Assembly: GCA_029975295.1 (NCBI GenBank)
Contig: JARKPK010000151.1
Span: 1-52,074, forward strand
DNA: 52,074 nucleotides
Direction of reading: 5' to 3'
Source of the DNA: Thermoguttaceae bacterium
GTDB lineage: Bacteria > Planctomycetota > Planctomycetia > Pirellulales > Thermoguttaceae
Below the pieces are notes generated by a model. It had not been told where the DNA came from. It ran no database searches and was given only the letters and a program-made list of their open reading frames with translations. Within the stretch, counting starts at the first letter, position 1; each line of letters begins with the position of its first letter. Below, one piece after another: positions 42,507 to 52,074 of this stretch. The position numbers and the translations under genes were made by a program.

Positions 42507-45500
42507 ATGAGTTCGTTCGTCCATTTGCATTGCCACAGCCATTACAGTCTGCTCGACGGAGCGGCCAAGATTCCCGATCTGCTCAAGCGGACTAAGGAAT
42601 TGGGCATGGACGCCTTGGCGCTGACCGACCACGGCAACATGCACGGAGCGCTGGAGTTCTACACGAAGGCTCGCGATGCCGGCGTCAAACCGATCGTGGG
42701 GATCGAAACCTACATCGCTCCCGACAGCCGCTTCCGCCGCGAATCGTCGGGCGGCATGAAGGAAGCGAGCTTCCACCTGACCTTGCTGGCGATGAACCGC
42801 ACGGGGTTCCGCAATCTGGTCAAGCTCTCGTCAGCCGCGTTTCTCGAAGGGTTCTACTACCGGCCGCGGATCGACAAGGAGCTGCTGGCCGAGCATCACG
42901 AAGGGTTGATTTGCCTGAGCGGGTGTTTGGCGAGCGAATTGAGCCGGCTGTTGCTTTCCGGCGGCGAAAGCCGCGAGCGGCAGGCGCGCGAGTTGGTCGG
43001 TTGGTTTGCTGGAGTGTTCGGCGACCGCTATTACGTCGAATTGCAGAACAACGGCCTGGCGTCGCAGCAATTGGTTCTCGAAGCGGCGGCCGACCTGGCT
43101 CGGCAGATGGGCGTGCCCACGGTGGCCACCAGCGACGTGCATTACCTGCTGCCCGAAGACGCCGAGGTTCAAGACATTCTGTTGTGCGTCAACACGGGCA
43201 AGTTCCGGACCGATGAGAACCGGATGCGGATGGAAACGAAAGAGTTCTATTTGCGCAGTCCGGAAGAGATGCGCGCGGCGTTTCCCGGAATGGCCGATGC
43301 CGTGGCGCGCAGCACTGAGATCGCTTCGCGGGTCGAGCTGGAACTGGAACTCGGCAAACGCCATTTCCCGGTGTACTACCCGCCCGACCAGAAAAGCTCC
43401 GAGGAGTATCTGCGCGAGTTGTGCGTTGAAGGACTGAAGGAGAATTACCGCGACGATCCGAGCCGTTGGGTCGATGGTCAGTTGGCGCCCGAGGTTCTCG
43501 CGCGGCTGGAGCGCGAGCTGGGCGTGATCAACAAGTTGGGGTTCGCCAACTACTTTCTGATCGTGTGGGACTTCGTGCGGTTCGCTCGTTCGCAGGAGAT
43601 CGAGGCCGGCGCCCGCGGCTCGGGCGTCGGTTCGCTGGTGGCCTACGGCCTGCATCTGAGCCACGTGTGCCCGTTGAAATACGACCTGCTGTTCGAGCGA
43701 TTTCTCGACGAAAGCCGCCGCGAGGCGCCCGACATCGACATCGACTTCTGCCAGCAGCGCCGCGGCGAAGTGATCGACTATGTGAAACAGAAGTACGGCT
43801 CGGAGAACGTCGCGCAGATCGGCACGTTCGGCACGATGGCGGCCAAGGCGGCCATCCGCGATGTGGGCCGCGCGCTGGGGCTGCCGCTGGCGAAGGTCGA
43901 CTCGATCGTGGCCATGATCCCGGAGAAGTTGAACATCAAATTGGCCGCCGCGCTGGAAGAAAGCGAAGAACTCCGCAAGGCCTGCCAATCCGATCCGGAA
44001 ACCGCGGAGTTGATCGGCTTGGCCCGCAAGGTCGAAGGCTTGGCCCGCAACGTGGGCACGCATGCGGCGGCGGTGGTCATCGCCGATTGCGCCCTGACCG
44101 ACTACGTCCCCTTGCAGCATGTGCAAGACAAGTCGGAAGTGATCACGCAATGGGCGATGGGCGACGTGGAGCGCGCCGGGCTGCTGAAGATGGACTTTCT
44201 CGGCCTGCGCAATCTGACGATCCTTTCGAAGGTGGTCGACCTGATCGAGCAAACCACGGGCCGACGGATCGACCCGTATCGGGTGCCGATCGACGACGCC
44301 CCCACCTACGAACTACTTTGCCGCGGCGAAACCAAGGGCGTTTTCCAACTGGAAAGCGGCGGCATCCGCGATTTGCTGCAACGGATGAAGCCCGACCATT
44401 TCCGCGACATCATCGCCACCAACGCGCTGTATCGCCCCGGCCCGCTCGAAGGCGGAATGGTTGATGATTACATCGCCGTCAAACACAAGCGCCAGCAGGC
44501 CGAGTACAAACATCCGGTTATGAAGGAGGTGCTGGAAGAGACGCACGGGGTGATGGTTTATCAAGAGCAGGTGATGCGCATTCTCAATCGGCTGGGCGGA
44601 ATTCCCTTGGCCGAGGCCTACACCTGCATCAAGGCGATCAGCAAGAAAAAGCTGGAAATGATCGCCAAGTACCGCGAGCAGTTCGTCGCCGGCGCCGTGC
44701 AGGGCGGCATGAGCCGTTCGGACGCCGAGGAAACCTTCGCCCTGATCGAAAAATTCGCCGGCTACGGCTTCAACAAGAGCCACTCGACGGCCTACGCCCT
44801 GATCGCCTACATCACGGCCTACTTGAAATGCCATTACCCAGTGGAGTTCATGGCCGCGCTGCTTTCCAGCGACATCTCCGGCCGCAACTTCAAAACGAAA
44901 GATTCGTTGGTCGAACACATCGAAGACAGCCGGCGGATGGGCTGCGAAATCGTTCCGCCGGATGTGAATCGCTCGGACGCCGAGTTCACCGTCGTCGATG
45001 GGAAAATCGTTTTCGGGCTTTCGGCGATCAAAGGCTGCGGCGGAGCGGCGGCGCGGGCGATTGCGGCGCAGCGGAAAAGCGGTGGACCTTACAAGAGCCT
45101 CTTCGATTTTTGCGAACGGCTCGACGCCGCCCAGGTGAACCGCACGGCCATCGAAAACCTGATCAAGGCCGGCGCCATGGACAGCTTCGGCGCCCGGCGC
45201 GCCCAGCTTTGGAACGTCATCGACCGGGCGCTGCAAAACGGCGCGGCGCGTGCCGCCGATCGGCGCCGCGGACAGCGCGGGCTGTTCGACCTGATGCCGC
45301 AGCAGTCCGCCCCGCCCGCCGAAAAACTGCCCGATGTCGCCGAGTGGGACGAAAAAGAAAAGCTTCAGAAGGAAAAAGAAGTGCTGGGATTCTACCTGAC
45401 CAGCCATCCTTTGGCCGAACATGCCGACGCGCTTGCCGCCTTCAGCTCTCATACGGCGCGGAAAGCGGCCGACGAACAGAACAAGGCCGAGGTGTACATC

Positions 45501-46049
45501 GGCGGAATCATCTCGGCCGTGAAGCACTCGCACACCAAACCGCGCAGCCCGGGCGAACCGACGCACTACGCCAGCTTCGACTTGGAGGATCAAACGGGGT
45601 TGATCCGCTGCAATCTATGGCCGAGCAACTTCGTCGAGTACGGTTCTTTCGTTCAACCCGACGCCATCGTGCTGATTCGAGGCACGATCGATCGCCGGCC
45701 CGGCGGCAACCAGGTGAATCTGACGGTCCAGGAGATCATTCCCCGCGAACAACTCGAACACCGCATGGCCCGCGCCGTGCGCGTGCGGGTTGTCGCCGGC
45801 TCGGGCGGGACGGGCAAGCTCCAGAGGCTTTACGAGATTTTGCGCGGATATCCCGGCGACCGCGAACTGCAATTGGTGCTCGTCTTCGAAAACGGCGAAA
45901 GCGTGGAGTGCCGCTGCGAACGGTTCCGCGTGCGGATCGACGCCGAAATGCAGCGGCGCGTGGCAGAGTTGCTCGGGCCAGGCAATTTGCGCTTGGTCGG
46001 CCCGCCGCGCGGAGGGCGATTGCGCGCCGCGTCCGCCGCCCGCAATTAG
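42507..46049 (+). CDS. dnaE: DNA polymerase III alpha subunit
   Basis: An 1180-aa replicative polymerase. The N-terminal PHP domain keeps its metal motifs (HLHCHSHYSLLDG, LTDHGNM, TSDVHYLL). The C-family polymerase core has GARGSGVGSLVAYGLHLSHV, the catalytic aspartates in APDIDIDFCQQRRGEVIDYV, and FAGYGFNKSHSTAYALIAY. A tandem HhH region (about 830-920) and an OB-fold (YIGGIISAVKHSHTK, YASFDLEDQTGLIRC) follow, and then a short C-terminal domain. Length and the intact OB and tail parts mark it as the main DnaE1 type rather than the mutagenic DnaE2. AGGAGG lies 6 nt before the ATG. Confidence 0.95.
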   Translation: MSSFVHLHCHSHYSLLDGAAKIPDLLKRTKELGMDALALTDHGNMHGALEFYTKARDAGVKPIVGIETYIAPDSRFRRESSGGMKEASFHLTLLAMNRTGFRNLVKLSSAAFLEGFYYRPRIDKELLAEHHEGLICLSGCLASELSRLLLSGGESRERQARELVGWFAGVFGDRYYVELQNNGLASQQLVLEAAADLARQMGVPTVATSDVHYLLPEDAEVQDILLCVNTGKFRTDENRMRMETKEFYLRSPEEMRAAFPGMADAVARSTEIASRVELELELGKRHFPVYYPPDQKSSEEYLRELCVEGLKENYRDDPSRWVDGQLAPEVLARLERELGVINKLGFANYFLIVWDFVRFARSQEIEAGARGSGVGSLVAYGLHLSHVCPLKYDLLFERFLDESRREAPDIDIDFCQQRRGEVIDYVKQKYGSENVAQIGTFGTMAAKAAIRDVGRALGLPLAKVDSIVAMIPEKLNIKLAAALEESEELRKACQSDPETAELIGLARKVEGLARNVGTHAAAVVIADCALTDYVPLQHVQDKSEVITQWAMGDVERAGLLKMDFLGLRNLTILSKVVDLIEQTTGRRIDPYRVPIDDAPTYELLCRGETKGVFQLESGGIRDLLQRMKPDHFRDIIATNALYRPGPLEGGMVDDYIAVKHKRQQAEYKHPVMKEVLEETHGVMVYQEQVMRILNRLGGIPLAEAYTCIKAISKKKLEMIAKYREQFVAGAVQGGMSRSDAEETFALIEKFAGYGFNKSHSTAYALIAYITAYLKCHYPVEFMAALLSSDISGRNFKTKDSLVEHIEDSRRMGCEIVPPDVNRSDAEFTVVDGKIVFGLSAIKGCGGAAARAIAAQRKSGGPYKSLFDFCERLDAAQVNRTAIENLIKAGAMDSFGARRAQLWNVIDRALQNGAARAADRRRGQRGLFDLMPQQSAPPAEKLPDVAEWDEKEKLQKEKEVLGFYLTSHPLAEHADALAAFSSHTARKAADEQNKAEVYIGGIISAVKHSHTKPRSPGEPTHYASFDLEDQTGLIRCNLWPSNFVEYGSFVQPDAIVLIRGTIDRRPGGNQVNLTVQEIIPREQLEHRMARAVRVRVVAGSGGTGKLQRLYEILRGYPGDRELQLVLVFENGESVECRCERFRVRIDAEMQRRVAELLGPGNLRLVGPPRGGRLRAASAARN

Positions 46050-46078
46050 GGAAAACGCCACAGCGCCGCGCCGGCCGT

Positions 46079-46094
46079 TGCCGAGAGCTCGGCA
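46079..46094. terminator. Small hairpin between convergent dnaE and ilvB
   Basis: TGCCGA (46079-46084) and TCGGCA (46089-46094) can pair around GAGC, 30 nt after the dnaE stop. The stem is short and no T run follows. Confidence 0.25.
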
Positions 46095-46218
46095 GAGATT
46101 TCCCGCCGATGCGCCGCGGCGCGAGCCGCCCGAGCAGGCCCGCGCCGCCAGCGCATCGCGGATCGATCAACAAACGGCCGCTGCTCGCTCAGCCGGCGGC
46201 TCGTTCTTGATCGGCGCA

Positions 46219-48009
46219 TTACTCTTTGATCAACTCATGGACCGTTTGCCCGGCGGGAATCATCGGCAGCACGTGCTCTTGATACGGAACGAGAACGTCG
46301 AGGAGGTACGACCCGGGCGATTCGATCATTTCCGTCAACGCCTCGGTCAGCTCGGCCTTTTCACTCACGCTGCGGGCCTGCCAGCCGAAACCGCGGGCGA
46401 CCGTGACGAAGTCGGGGTAGCGATGCTGGGGCGAAATGCCGTCGCCGCGGCCAAGCGCCTCGGGATCGTCGATCGATCCCAAGTAGGTGTGCGCGCGGTT
46501 GGCCTGGTGGAAGCGGTCTTCCCACTGCACCACCATGCCCAAATGCATGTTGTTCAGCAACAAAACCTTCACCGGCAGCTTCTCGCAGCGCGCCGTGGCG
46601 AACTCTTGGATGTTCATCAACAGGCTGCCGTCGCCGTCGATATCGACCACAAGCTTGTCGGGATGGGCGGCCTTGGCCCCGATCGCCGCGGGCAGGCCGA
46701 ACCCCATCGTCCCCAAGCCGGCGCTGGAAACCCACCGTCGCGGGCGGCGGAACTTGTAGTATTGCGCCGACCACATCTGATGCTGCCCCACGCCGGTAGT
46801 GATGATGGTGTCTCGGTCGCGCGTCAGCCGCCACAGTTCGCGGATGGCGTATTGCGGCAAGATCCCCGCATACTGGGTGTTGAACCGGAACGGCTCCGAT
46901 TCCTTCAGGTCCGCCACGCGGCGCAGCCACGGTTCATGATCGGCCGGCGGATCGACGATTTTGTTCAAGTCCGCCAACGCCGCGCGCACGTCGCTGCAAA
47001 TCGAGAGATCGGTGCGTTTGATCTTGTTGATTTCCGACGCGTCGATATCGACATGCACGATCTTCGCGTGCGGGGCGAACGCGCTCACCTTGCCGGTGAC
47101 GCGATCGTCGAACCGCACGCCCAAGGCGATCAGCAGATCGCACTCGCTGACGGCCACGTTGGAGTACACGCTGCCGTGCATGCCCAACATGTCGAGCGAA
47201 AGCGGATCGTCGCCGGGGAAACAGCCCAAACCCATCAGCGTCATGGCCACCGGGATGCGGGTTTTCCGCACCAGGGCGGTCAGCTCCTCGGAGGCGTCGG
47301 AAGCGATCACTCCGCCGCCGGCATAGATCAGCGGCCGCTTGGCCGCACGGATCAGCGAGGCCAGTTGCTCGATCTTCGCCGGATTGGCTCGCGGTTCCAC
47401 GTCGCGGTAGCCCGGCAGGTCCATCGGGGCCTGGAAGTCAGGCACGGTCGAGGCCAGTTGTACATTCTTGGGCAGGTCGATCAGCACCGGGCCTTTGCGG
47501 CCGGTGGTAGCCACGTAGATCGCTTCGCGCACCACGCGGGCGACGTCGCGGACGTCGGTGACCAGATAGTGGTGTTTGGTGATGCTGCGGCAGACCTCGA
47601 CGATCGGGGTTTCCTGGAAGGCGTCGGTGCCGATCACGCTGGTGCCCACCTGGCCGGTGATCGCCAGCATGGGCACGCTGTCGAGCTTGGCGTCGGCCAG
47701 GCACGTCACCAAATTGGTCGCCCCCGGTCCGCTGGTTGTGGTGCACACGCCCAGACGGCCGGTTGTTCGCGCATAGCCCTGCGCGCCGAAGCCCCCGCCC
47801 TGTTCGTGCCGCGGGAGAATCACGCGCACGCGATCGCGAAATCGCGTCAACGCCTGATGCAAAGGCATGCTGGCTCCGCCGGGATAAGCGAAAACGACCT
47901 CGACGCCGTGGTTGACCAAGGTTTGAACAACGATGTCGGCGCCCGACATCGGTTCGTGCAGCGTCTTGGGCATGGCGGTCGTCTCGTTGGCGGAATACGC
48001 GGTAGTCAC
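46219..48009 (-). CDS. ilvB: Acetolactate synthase large subunit
   Basis: A 596-aa ThDP enzyme for the first common step of branched-chain amino acid synthesis. Catalytic Glu is in ILPRHEQGGGFGAQGYAR. The FAD-binding middle domain has IYAGGGVIASDASEELTALV, and the ThDP/Mg motif is GDGSLLMNIQEF through LLLNNMHLGMV. GTG 48009 was chosen because GAGGAG lies 5-6 nt upstream. A regulatory ilvN subunit normally follows, but the next gene is convergent dnaE, so ilvN must lie elsewhere. A perfect 16-bp palindrome sits about 40 nt before the start. Confidence 0.94.
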   Translation of the reverse strand: MTTAYSANETTAMPKTLHEPMSGADIVVQTLVNHGVEVVFAYPGGASMPLHQALTRFRDRVRVILPRHEQGGGFGAQGYARTTGRLGVCTTTSGPGATNLVTCLADAKLDSVPMLAITGQVGTSVIGTDAFQETPIVEVCRSITKHHYLVTDVRDVARVVREAIYVATTGRKGPVLIDLPKNVQLASTVPDFQAPMDLPGYRDVEPRANPAKIEQLASLIRAAKRPLIYAGGGVIASDASEELTALVRKTRIPVAMTLMGLGCFPGDDPLSLDMLGMHGSVYSNVAVSECDLLIALGVRFDDRVTGKVSAFAPHAKIVHVDIDASEINKIKRTDLSICSDVRAALADLNKIVDPPADHEPWLRRVADLKESEPFRFNTQYAGILPQYAIRELWRLTRDRDTIITTGVGQHQMWSAQYYKFRRPRRWVSSAGLGTMGFGLPAAIGAKAAHPDKLVVDIDGDGSLLMNIQEFATARCEKLPVKVLLLNNMHLGMVVQWEDRFHQANRAHTYLGSIDDPEALGRGDGISPQHRYPDFVTVARGFGWQARSVSEKAELTEALTEMIESPGSYLLDVLVPYQEHVLPMIPAGQTVHELIKE

Positions 48010-48444
48010 GGCACTCCTCACAAAAGTTGAACACAGGAAAACAGTTAGCGCGTCGCGCGACGCGAAAAGCAATTCAGCATACGCAGCTTTCGGCGAAGTT
48101 TCAAGGCTTTGCCCAGCCGGCTTTTCGGAGGCTCCCGGAAACCGCGGCGCGGCGAATCGGTTCGGCCCCCGGGGCGGTGGAGTCGGCGCCGGCAGCCATC
48201 AGGCCATCTTTCCACCTCGCCCGACCCTTGCCCAGCGTAGAACCGATGTGCTAAAGTGGTTCAATTTTACACTGTTCGGGCGACCCAATCTGGAAAATGG
48301 CCTCGTGGATCAGCCTGTTTTTCGGGAGGCCCAGCAGTAAAGCTGCTCACGGATTGCCGGTTCGAAAACTAAAGTGAACCCTTTGTCGCATATCGGATGT
48401 GAATCAATAGGCGATTCCACCTGCCTTTGGGAGAATGTGCTAAC
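48010..48444. other. Divergent region between ilvB and carB
   Basis: No gene seen. It holds the palindrome at 48049-48064 and presumably the promoters of ilvB and carB, which I could not fix with confidence. No leader peptide rich in Ile, Val or Leu codons was found. Confidence 0.4.
48049..48064. promoter_or_regulatory. Perfect 16-bp palindrome upstream of ilvB
   Basis: CGCGTCGCGCGACGCG is an exact inverted repeat centred about 47 nt before the ilvB GTG. It may be an operator or a stem in the ilvB leader RNA. Confidence 0.45.
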
Positions 48445-51400
48445 GTGCCGCGCCGCAACGACATCCACAAGATTTTGCTGATTGGTTCCGGCCCGATCAT
48501 CATCGGTCAGGCCTGCGAGTTCGATTATTCCGGCACCCAGGCTTGCAAGGCCCTCCGCGAAGAGGGTTATGAGGTGGTGTTGGTCAACTCGAATCCGGCC
48601 ACGATCATGACCGACCCGGAAATGGCCAATCGCACCTACATCGAACCGCTCACCTGGGAAATGGTGGCCAAGGTGATCGAGCGCGAGCGGCCCGACGCTT
48701 TGCTGCCCACTTTGGGCGGACAAACAGGCCTCAACGTGGCCATGGACCTCTGGCGGCACGGGGTTCTGGAGCGATTCGGCGTGGAGATGATTGCCGCCAA
48801 CGCCGAGGTGATCGCCAAGGCCGAAGAACGCGACAAATTCAAGGCCGCCATGGAACACATTGGGCTGGAGTGCTGCCGCGGCCGAACCGTGCGCAGTCTG
48901 GAAGAAGCCCGCCGCGTCATTGCCGAGATCGGACTGCCTTGTGTGGTCCGCCCCAGTTTCACCCTTGGCGGCACCGGATCGAGCATCGCCTACAACCGCG
49001 AACAGTTCGAGGCCAAGGTGGCCTATGGGCTCGACGCTTCGCCGGTTCACCAAGTGCTGCTGGAAGAATCGGTGATCGGCTGGAAAGAGTACGAAATGGA
49101 GGTGATGCGCGACGCCGACGACAACGTCGTGATCATCTGCTCGATCGAGAACTTCGATCCGATGGGCGTGCACACCGGCGATTCGATCACCGTGGCGCCC
49201 GCCCAAACGCTGACCGACAAAGAATACCAGCGGATGCGCGACGCCTCGCTGGCGGTGATCCGCGAAATCGGCGTCGAAACCGGCGGCTCGAACATCCAAT
49301 TCGCCATCAACCCGCGCGACGGCCGAATGGTGGTCATCGAAATGAACCCCCGCGTCAGCCGCAGCTCGGCGCTGGCGTCGAAAGCGACCGGCTTTCCCAT
49401 CGCCAAGATCGCCGCCAAGTTGGCCGTCGGTTATCGCCTGCACGAATTGCCCAACGACATCACCCGCGAAACCCGCGCCTGCTTCGAGCCGACCATCGAC
49501 TACGTGGTGACCAAGGTCCCCCGCTTCGCTTTCGAGAAGTTCCCCGAGGCCGACTCCCACCTGACAACGCAGATGAAAAGCGTGGGCGAAACCATGGCCA
49601 TCGGACGCACCTTCAAAGAATCGCTGCAAAAAGCGTTGCGCGGGCTGGAGGTGGGCAGTTTCGGCCTCGGTTGCGACGGCAAGGACCTGTGGGGCAAACC
49701 CGACCAGCCAACGATCGACGAAGTTCGCGCCAAGTTGGCCGTCCCCAACGATCAGCGCATTTGGCATGTCCGCTATGCGATGAAGTACGGCATGTCGATC
49801 GAAGAGATTCACGAAATCACTCGGATCGATCCCTGGTTCCTCCAGCAAATGGCCGAGATCATCGAGGTCGAAGATCGGCTCCGGGCCGTCGGCGGGCTGG
49901 CGCAATGCCCCGACGAATTGCTCCGCGAGGCGAAGCGGACGGGCTTCTCCGATCGCCAACTGGCCACGATCTTCGACAGCACGGAGATGGAGGTTCGCCA
50001 AGATCGCAAGCAGCGGGGAATCGCGGCAACGTTCAAGTCGGTCGATACCTGCGCGGCCGAGTTCGAGGCCTACACCCCCTATTACTACTCCACCTACGAA
50101 AGCGAAGACGAAACCCCGCCCAAGAAACCCGACAAGAAACGGGTGATGATCCTCGGCGGCGGGCCGAATCGCATCGGGCAAGGAATCGAGTTCGACTATT
50201 GCTGCTGCCACGCGAGCTTCGCCCTCCGCGAGCTGGGCATCGAGTCGGTGATGGTCAACAGCAATCCCGAAACGGTTTCGACCGACTACGACACCAGCGA
50301 CTTGCTCTTCTTCGAGCCGCTGACGGTCGAAGACGTGCTGAACATCTTCGATCGCGTGCAACCCGACGGCGTGATCGTCCAATTCGGGGGCCAAACCCCG
50401 CTGAACTTGGCCCGCGCCCTGAGCAACGCCGGCGTGCCGATCCTGGGCACCAGCGTCGATACGATCGAGGCTGCGGAAGACCGCGAGAAATTCGCCGAGT
50501 TCCTCGGCCAGTTGGGCATCCGGCAGCCGGCCAACGGCATCGCCCGCACCATGGATCAGGCGCGGGGCGAAATCGCCAAAATCGGGTTTCCGGCCTTGGT
50601 TCGGCCCAGTTTCGTGCTCGGCGGTCGGGCGATGGAAATCTGCTACGATATGCAGCAGTTCGACCGATTCGTGGCGGCCGCCTTTGCCGTGGCCCAAGGC
50701 CAACCGGTGCTGATCGATCGCTTTTTGGAAGACGCCGTTGAAGTGGACGTCGACGCCATCGCCGACGGGCAGCGGGTGGTTGTCGCCGGCGTGATGGAGC
50801 ATATCGAAGCGGCCGGCGTTCACTCGGGCGATTCGGCCTGCGCCATCCCGCCCTACAGCCTGCCCGGTCCGGTTGTTCGAGAAATCCGCGACGCTACGAT
50901 CAAAATGGCCCGCGCGCTCGATGTCCGCGGGCTGATGAACGTGCAGTTCGCCGTCAAACGCGAGGACGGCCGACCCACGGTTTACGTGCTCGAGGTCAAT
51001 CCGCGGGCAAGCCGCACCGTGCCCTTCGTGGCCAAGGCCACCGGGGTGCCGCTGGCGAAGATCGCGGCCAAGGTGATGGTGGGCGTATCGCTCGACGAAC
51101 AGGGCCTGACCGAAGACCCCATCCCGGCCAACGTGTCGGTCAAAGAGGCGGTGCTGCCGTTCGTCAAATTCGCCGGCGTCGATATCGTGCTCGGCCCCGA
51201 AATGAAAAGCACCGGAGAGGTGATGGGAATCAGCCCGCGGTTCTCACTGGCGTTTGCCAAAAGCCAGTTGGCTGCCGGCACGGTGTTGCCCCGCGGCGGA
51301 AAGATCTTCGTCAGCGTCGCCGATCGCCACAAGGAATACGTCGTCGATTTGGCCAAACGCCTCGAGCGGATGGGCTTCACGCTTCTGGCCACCCGCGGCA

Positions 51401-51702
51401 CCGCGGCTGCCTTGGAACAACACGGCGTGACCGTGACGCGGCTGAACAAGATTCAGGAAGGCCACCCCAACGTGCTCGACCATATCGCCGACGGCGACCT
51501 GCACCTGATTATCAATACTCCCCGCGGCAAAGGCGCTTTCACCGACGAAGGTCGCATCCGGTCGGCGGCCGTGGCCCACGGCGTGCCCTGCCTTACTACC
51601 ATCCAAGCGGCCGACGCGGCCGTGCTGGCCATGGAGGCCCTGCGGGACGAAGAGCTTGCCGTCGAGGCTGTGCAAGATCGATTCCCACAACCGCGCCGAT
51701 AA
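48445..51702 (+). CDS. carB: Carbamoyl-phosphate synthase large subunit
   Basis: A 1085-aa enzyme that makes carbamoyl phosphate for pyrimidine and arginine synthesis. The two homologous ATP-grasp halves are evident. The first begins [20 protein letters not shown] with [17 protein letters not shown]. The second has [20 protein letters not shown] and [14 protein letters not shown]. The C-terminal allosteric domain shows [20 protein letters not shown] and [19 protein letters not shown] 48445 places the protein start at the family's usual PxR.DI; an in-frame TTG at 48427 would add six residues. GGGAG lies about 11 nt upstream. carA is not adjacent upstream, where ilvB diverges. Confidence 0.95.
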   Translation: MPRRNDIHKILLIGSGPIIIGQACEFDYSGTQACKALREEGYEVVLVNSNPATIMTDPEMANRTYIEPLTWEMVAKVIERERPDALLPTLGGQTGLNVAMDLWRHGVLERFGVEMIAANAEVIAKAEERDKFKAAMEHIGLECCRGRTVRSLEEARRVIAEIGLPCVVRPSFTLGGTGSSIAYNREQFEAKVAYGLDASPVHQVLLEESVIGWKEYEMEVMRDADDNVVIICSIENFDPMGVHTGDSITVAPAQTLTDKEYQRMRDASLAVIREIGVETGGSNIQFAINPRDGRMVVIEMNPRVSRSSALASKATGFPIAKIAAKLAVGYRLHELPNDITRETRACFEPTIDYVVTKVPRFAFEKFPEADSHLTTQMKSVGETMAIGRTFKESLQKALRGLEVGSFGLGCDGKDLWGKPDQPTIDEVRAKLAVPNDQRIWHVRYAMKYGMSIEEIHEITRIDPWFLQQMAEIIEVEDRLRAVGGLAQCPDELLREAKRTGFSDRQLATIFDSTEMEVRQDRKQRGIAATFKSVDTCAAEFEAYTPYYYSTYESEDETPPKKPDKKRVMILGGGPNRIGQGIEFDYCCCHASFALRELGIESVMVNSNPETVSTDYDTSDLLFFEPLTVEDVLNIFDRVQPDGVIVQFGGQTPLNLARALSNAGVPILGTSVDTIEAAEDREKFAEFLGQLGIRQPANGIARTMDQARGEIAKIGFPALVRPSFVLGGRAMEICYDMQQFDRFVAAAFAVAQGQPVLIDRFLEDAVEVDVDAIADGQRVVVAGVMEHIEAAGVHSGDSACAIPPYSLPGPVVREIRDATIKMARALDVRGLMNVQFAVKREDGRPTVYVLEVNPRASRTVPFVAKATGVPLAKIAAKVMVGVSLDEQGLTEDPIPANVSVKEAVLPFVKFAGVDIVLGPEMKSTGEVMGISPRFSLAFAKSQLAAGTVLPRGGKIFVSVADRHKEYVVDLAKRLERMGFTLLATRGTAAALEQHGVTVTRLNKIQEGHPNVLDHIADGDLHLIINTPRGKGAFTDEGRIRSAAVAHGVPCLTTIQAADAAVLAMEALRDEELAVEAVQDRFPQPRR

Positions 51703-51846
51703 CCCGGCCGAGACAGTTCCCGTCGATCAACAACCAGCGACGAGTGACAGCCCCCGAGGCCAAACTGCCGACGCCCGGCGTTTTTCGCCATTCCTGTCGG
51801 CAAGGTGTACTCGCTCTTGCGTGCCAAGGCAGGCAGGGCAGCCGGT

Positions 51847-52065
51847 CTATTTCCGACGATCCCAGGGGGAGTGAACCGCCCACTGTGGCAGGGGGCGTTC
51901 GAACCGGTCGGGCAGGGTCCAGGCCGACTCCAGCCGTTTCAACTGGCGTTCGATCGACCGGGCAAATCGCTGCAACACCTTGGCAGGCACGCGAATCACG
52001 ACGGGCTCGGCCGACGAGTTCAACTCGCCAATCCGCTGACGATACGTGAGTGTCTGCGCCGTCAT
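51847..52065 (-). CDS. Small hypothetical protein at the right edge
   Basis: A 72-aa frame with ATG at 52065. The sequence looks protein-like, with a strand-rich start (RIGELNSSAEPVVIRVP) and a charged helix (AKVLQRFARSIERQLKRLES). It ends WAVHSPWDRRK. No family recognised. The ribosome site cannot be judged because only nine bases lie upstream in the window. It is convergent with carB. Confidence 0.5.
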   Translation of the reverse strand: MTAQTLTYRQRIGELNSSAEPVVIRVPAKVLQRFARSIERQLKRLESAWTLPDRFERPLPQWAVHSPWDRRK

Positions 52066-52074
52066 CGAACCCGT

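Noticed and set aside
42507-46049. DnaE2-type mutagenic polymerase linked to the LexA module
   Set aside because: The gene has an intact PHP domain, OB-fold and C-terminal domain and normal DnaE1 length, lies 38 kb away, and has no imuA or imuB neighbours.

Overview
The window looks like a chromosome segment of a high-GC member of the Planctomycetota, most likely a Pirellulales or Thermoguttaceae relative. This is inferred from family content: a DUF2924 protein with a serine recombinase, a DUF2007/zinc-ribbon tail-anchored protein, a secreted Pro/Ala-rich protein with ETRR..VERPV motifs, and the flhA-flhF-fliA arrangement. No rRNA gene is present to confirm the assignment, and no database search was possible.

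Layout. (1) 1-7.1 kb is a mobile, phage-like region. A full-length self-cleaving LexA-type repressor (3464-4117, minus) heads a leftward run of two unrecognised proteins of 399 and 317 aa. A Rho-independent terminator follows, then a small sigma-like factor, a 100-aa protein and the start of a RecA-like P-loop ATPase cut by the window edge. Reading rightward is a tightly overlapping operon: a 100-aa protein, a DUF2924 protein, a large serine recombinase and a 141-aa HTH-like protein. A tRNA-Arg(UCU) lies just beyond, at 7349-7422. (2) 7.6-20.5 kb is housekeeping: a membrane protein, a GlcG/HbpS-like protein, tmk, sat with a TauE-type exporter, murJ, a HIT protein, a Trm112-like protein, a secreted Pro-rich protein, ubiX and a ubiA-family prenyltransferase, a ROK kinase and a Mn-type superoxide dismutase. 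(3) 21.1-26.3 kb is a flagellar set: flhA, a 61-aa membrane protein, flhF, an 85-aa membrane protein and a sigma-28 (FliA/WhiG) gene. No flhG is present. (4) 26.4-38.8 kb holds secreted or envelope proteins and an L-arabinose set: a GH127 beta-L-arabinofuranosidase-like enzyme, a secreted glycosidase-like protein and a double-domain metallophosphoesterase on the minus strand, divergent from araD-like and araA genes. (5) 39.4-42.3 kb has an alpha/alpha-toroid (prenyltransferase/squalene-cyclase repeat) protein, a Tat-exported DUF362 protein and a small lipoprotein. (6) 42.5-52 kb carries dnaE, ilvB (minus), carB and a small minus-strand ORF at the edge.

Functional reading (inference). The left region looks SOS-regulated, with LexA controlling two unknown proteins and perhaps the recombinase operon that diverges from it. 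The arabinose set would release L-arabinose outside the cytoplasm (GH127) and isomerise and epimerise it inside (AraA, AraD), with the ribulokinase encoded elsewhere. The UbiX/UbiA pair fits quinone synthesis, and sat with the TauE-type transporter suggests sulfur handling.

The best candidates for something undescribed are the 399-aa and 317-aa pair under LexA, the tandem metallophosphoesterase whose second domain has lost a metal-motif histidine, and the small membrane proteins that interleave with the flagellar genes.
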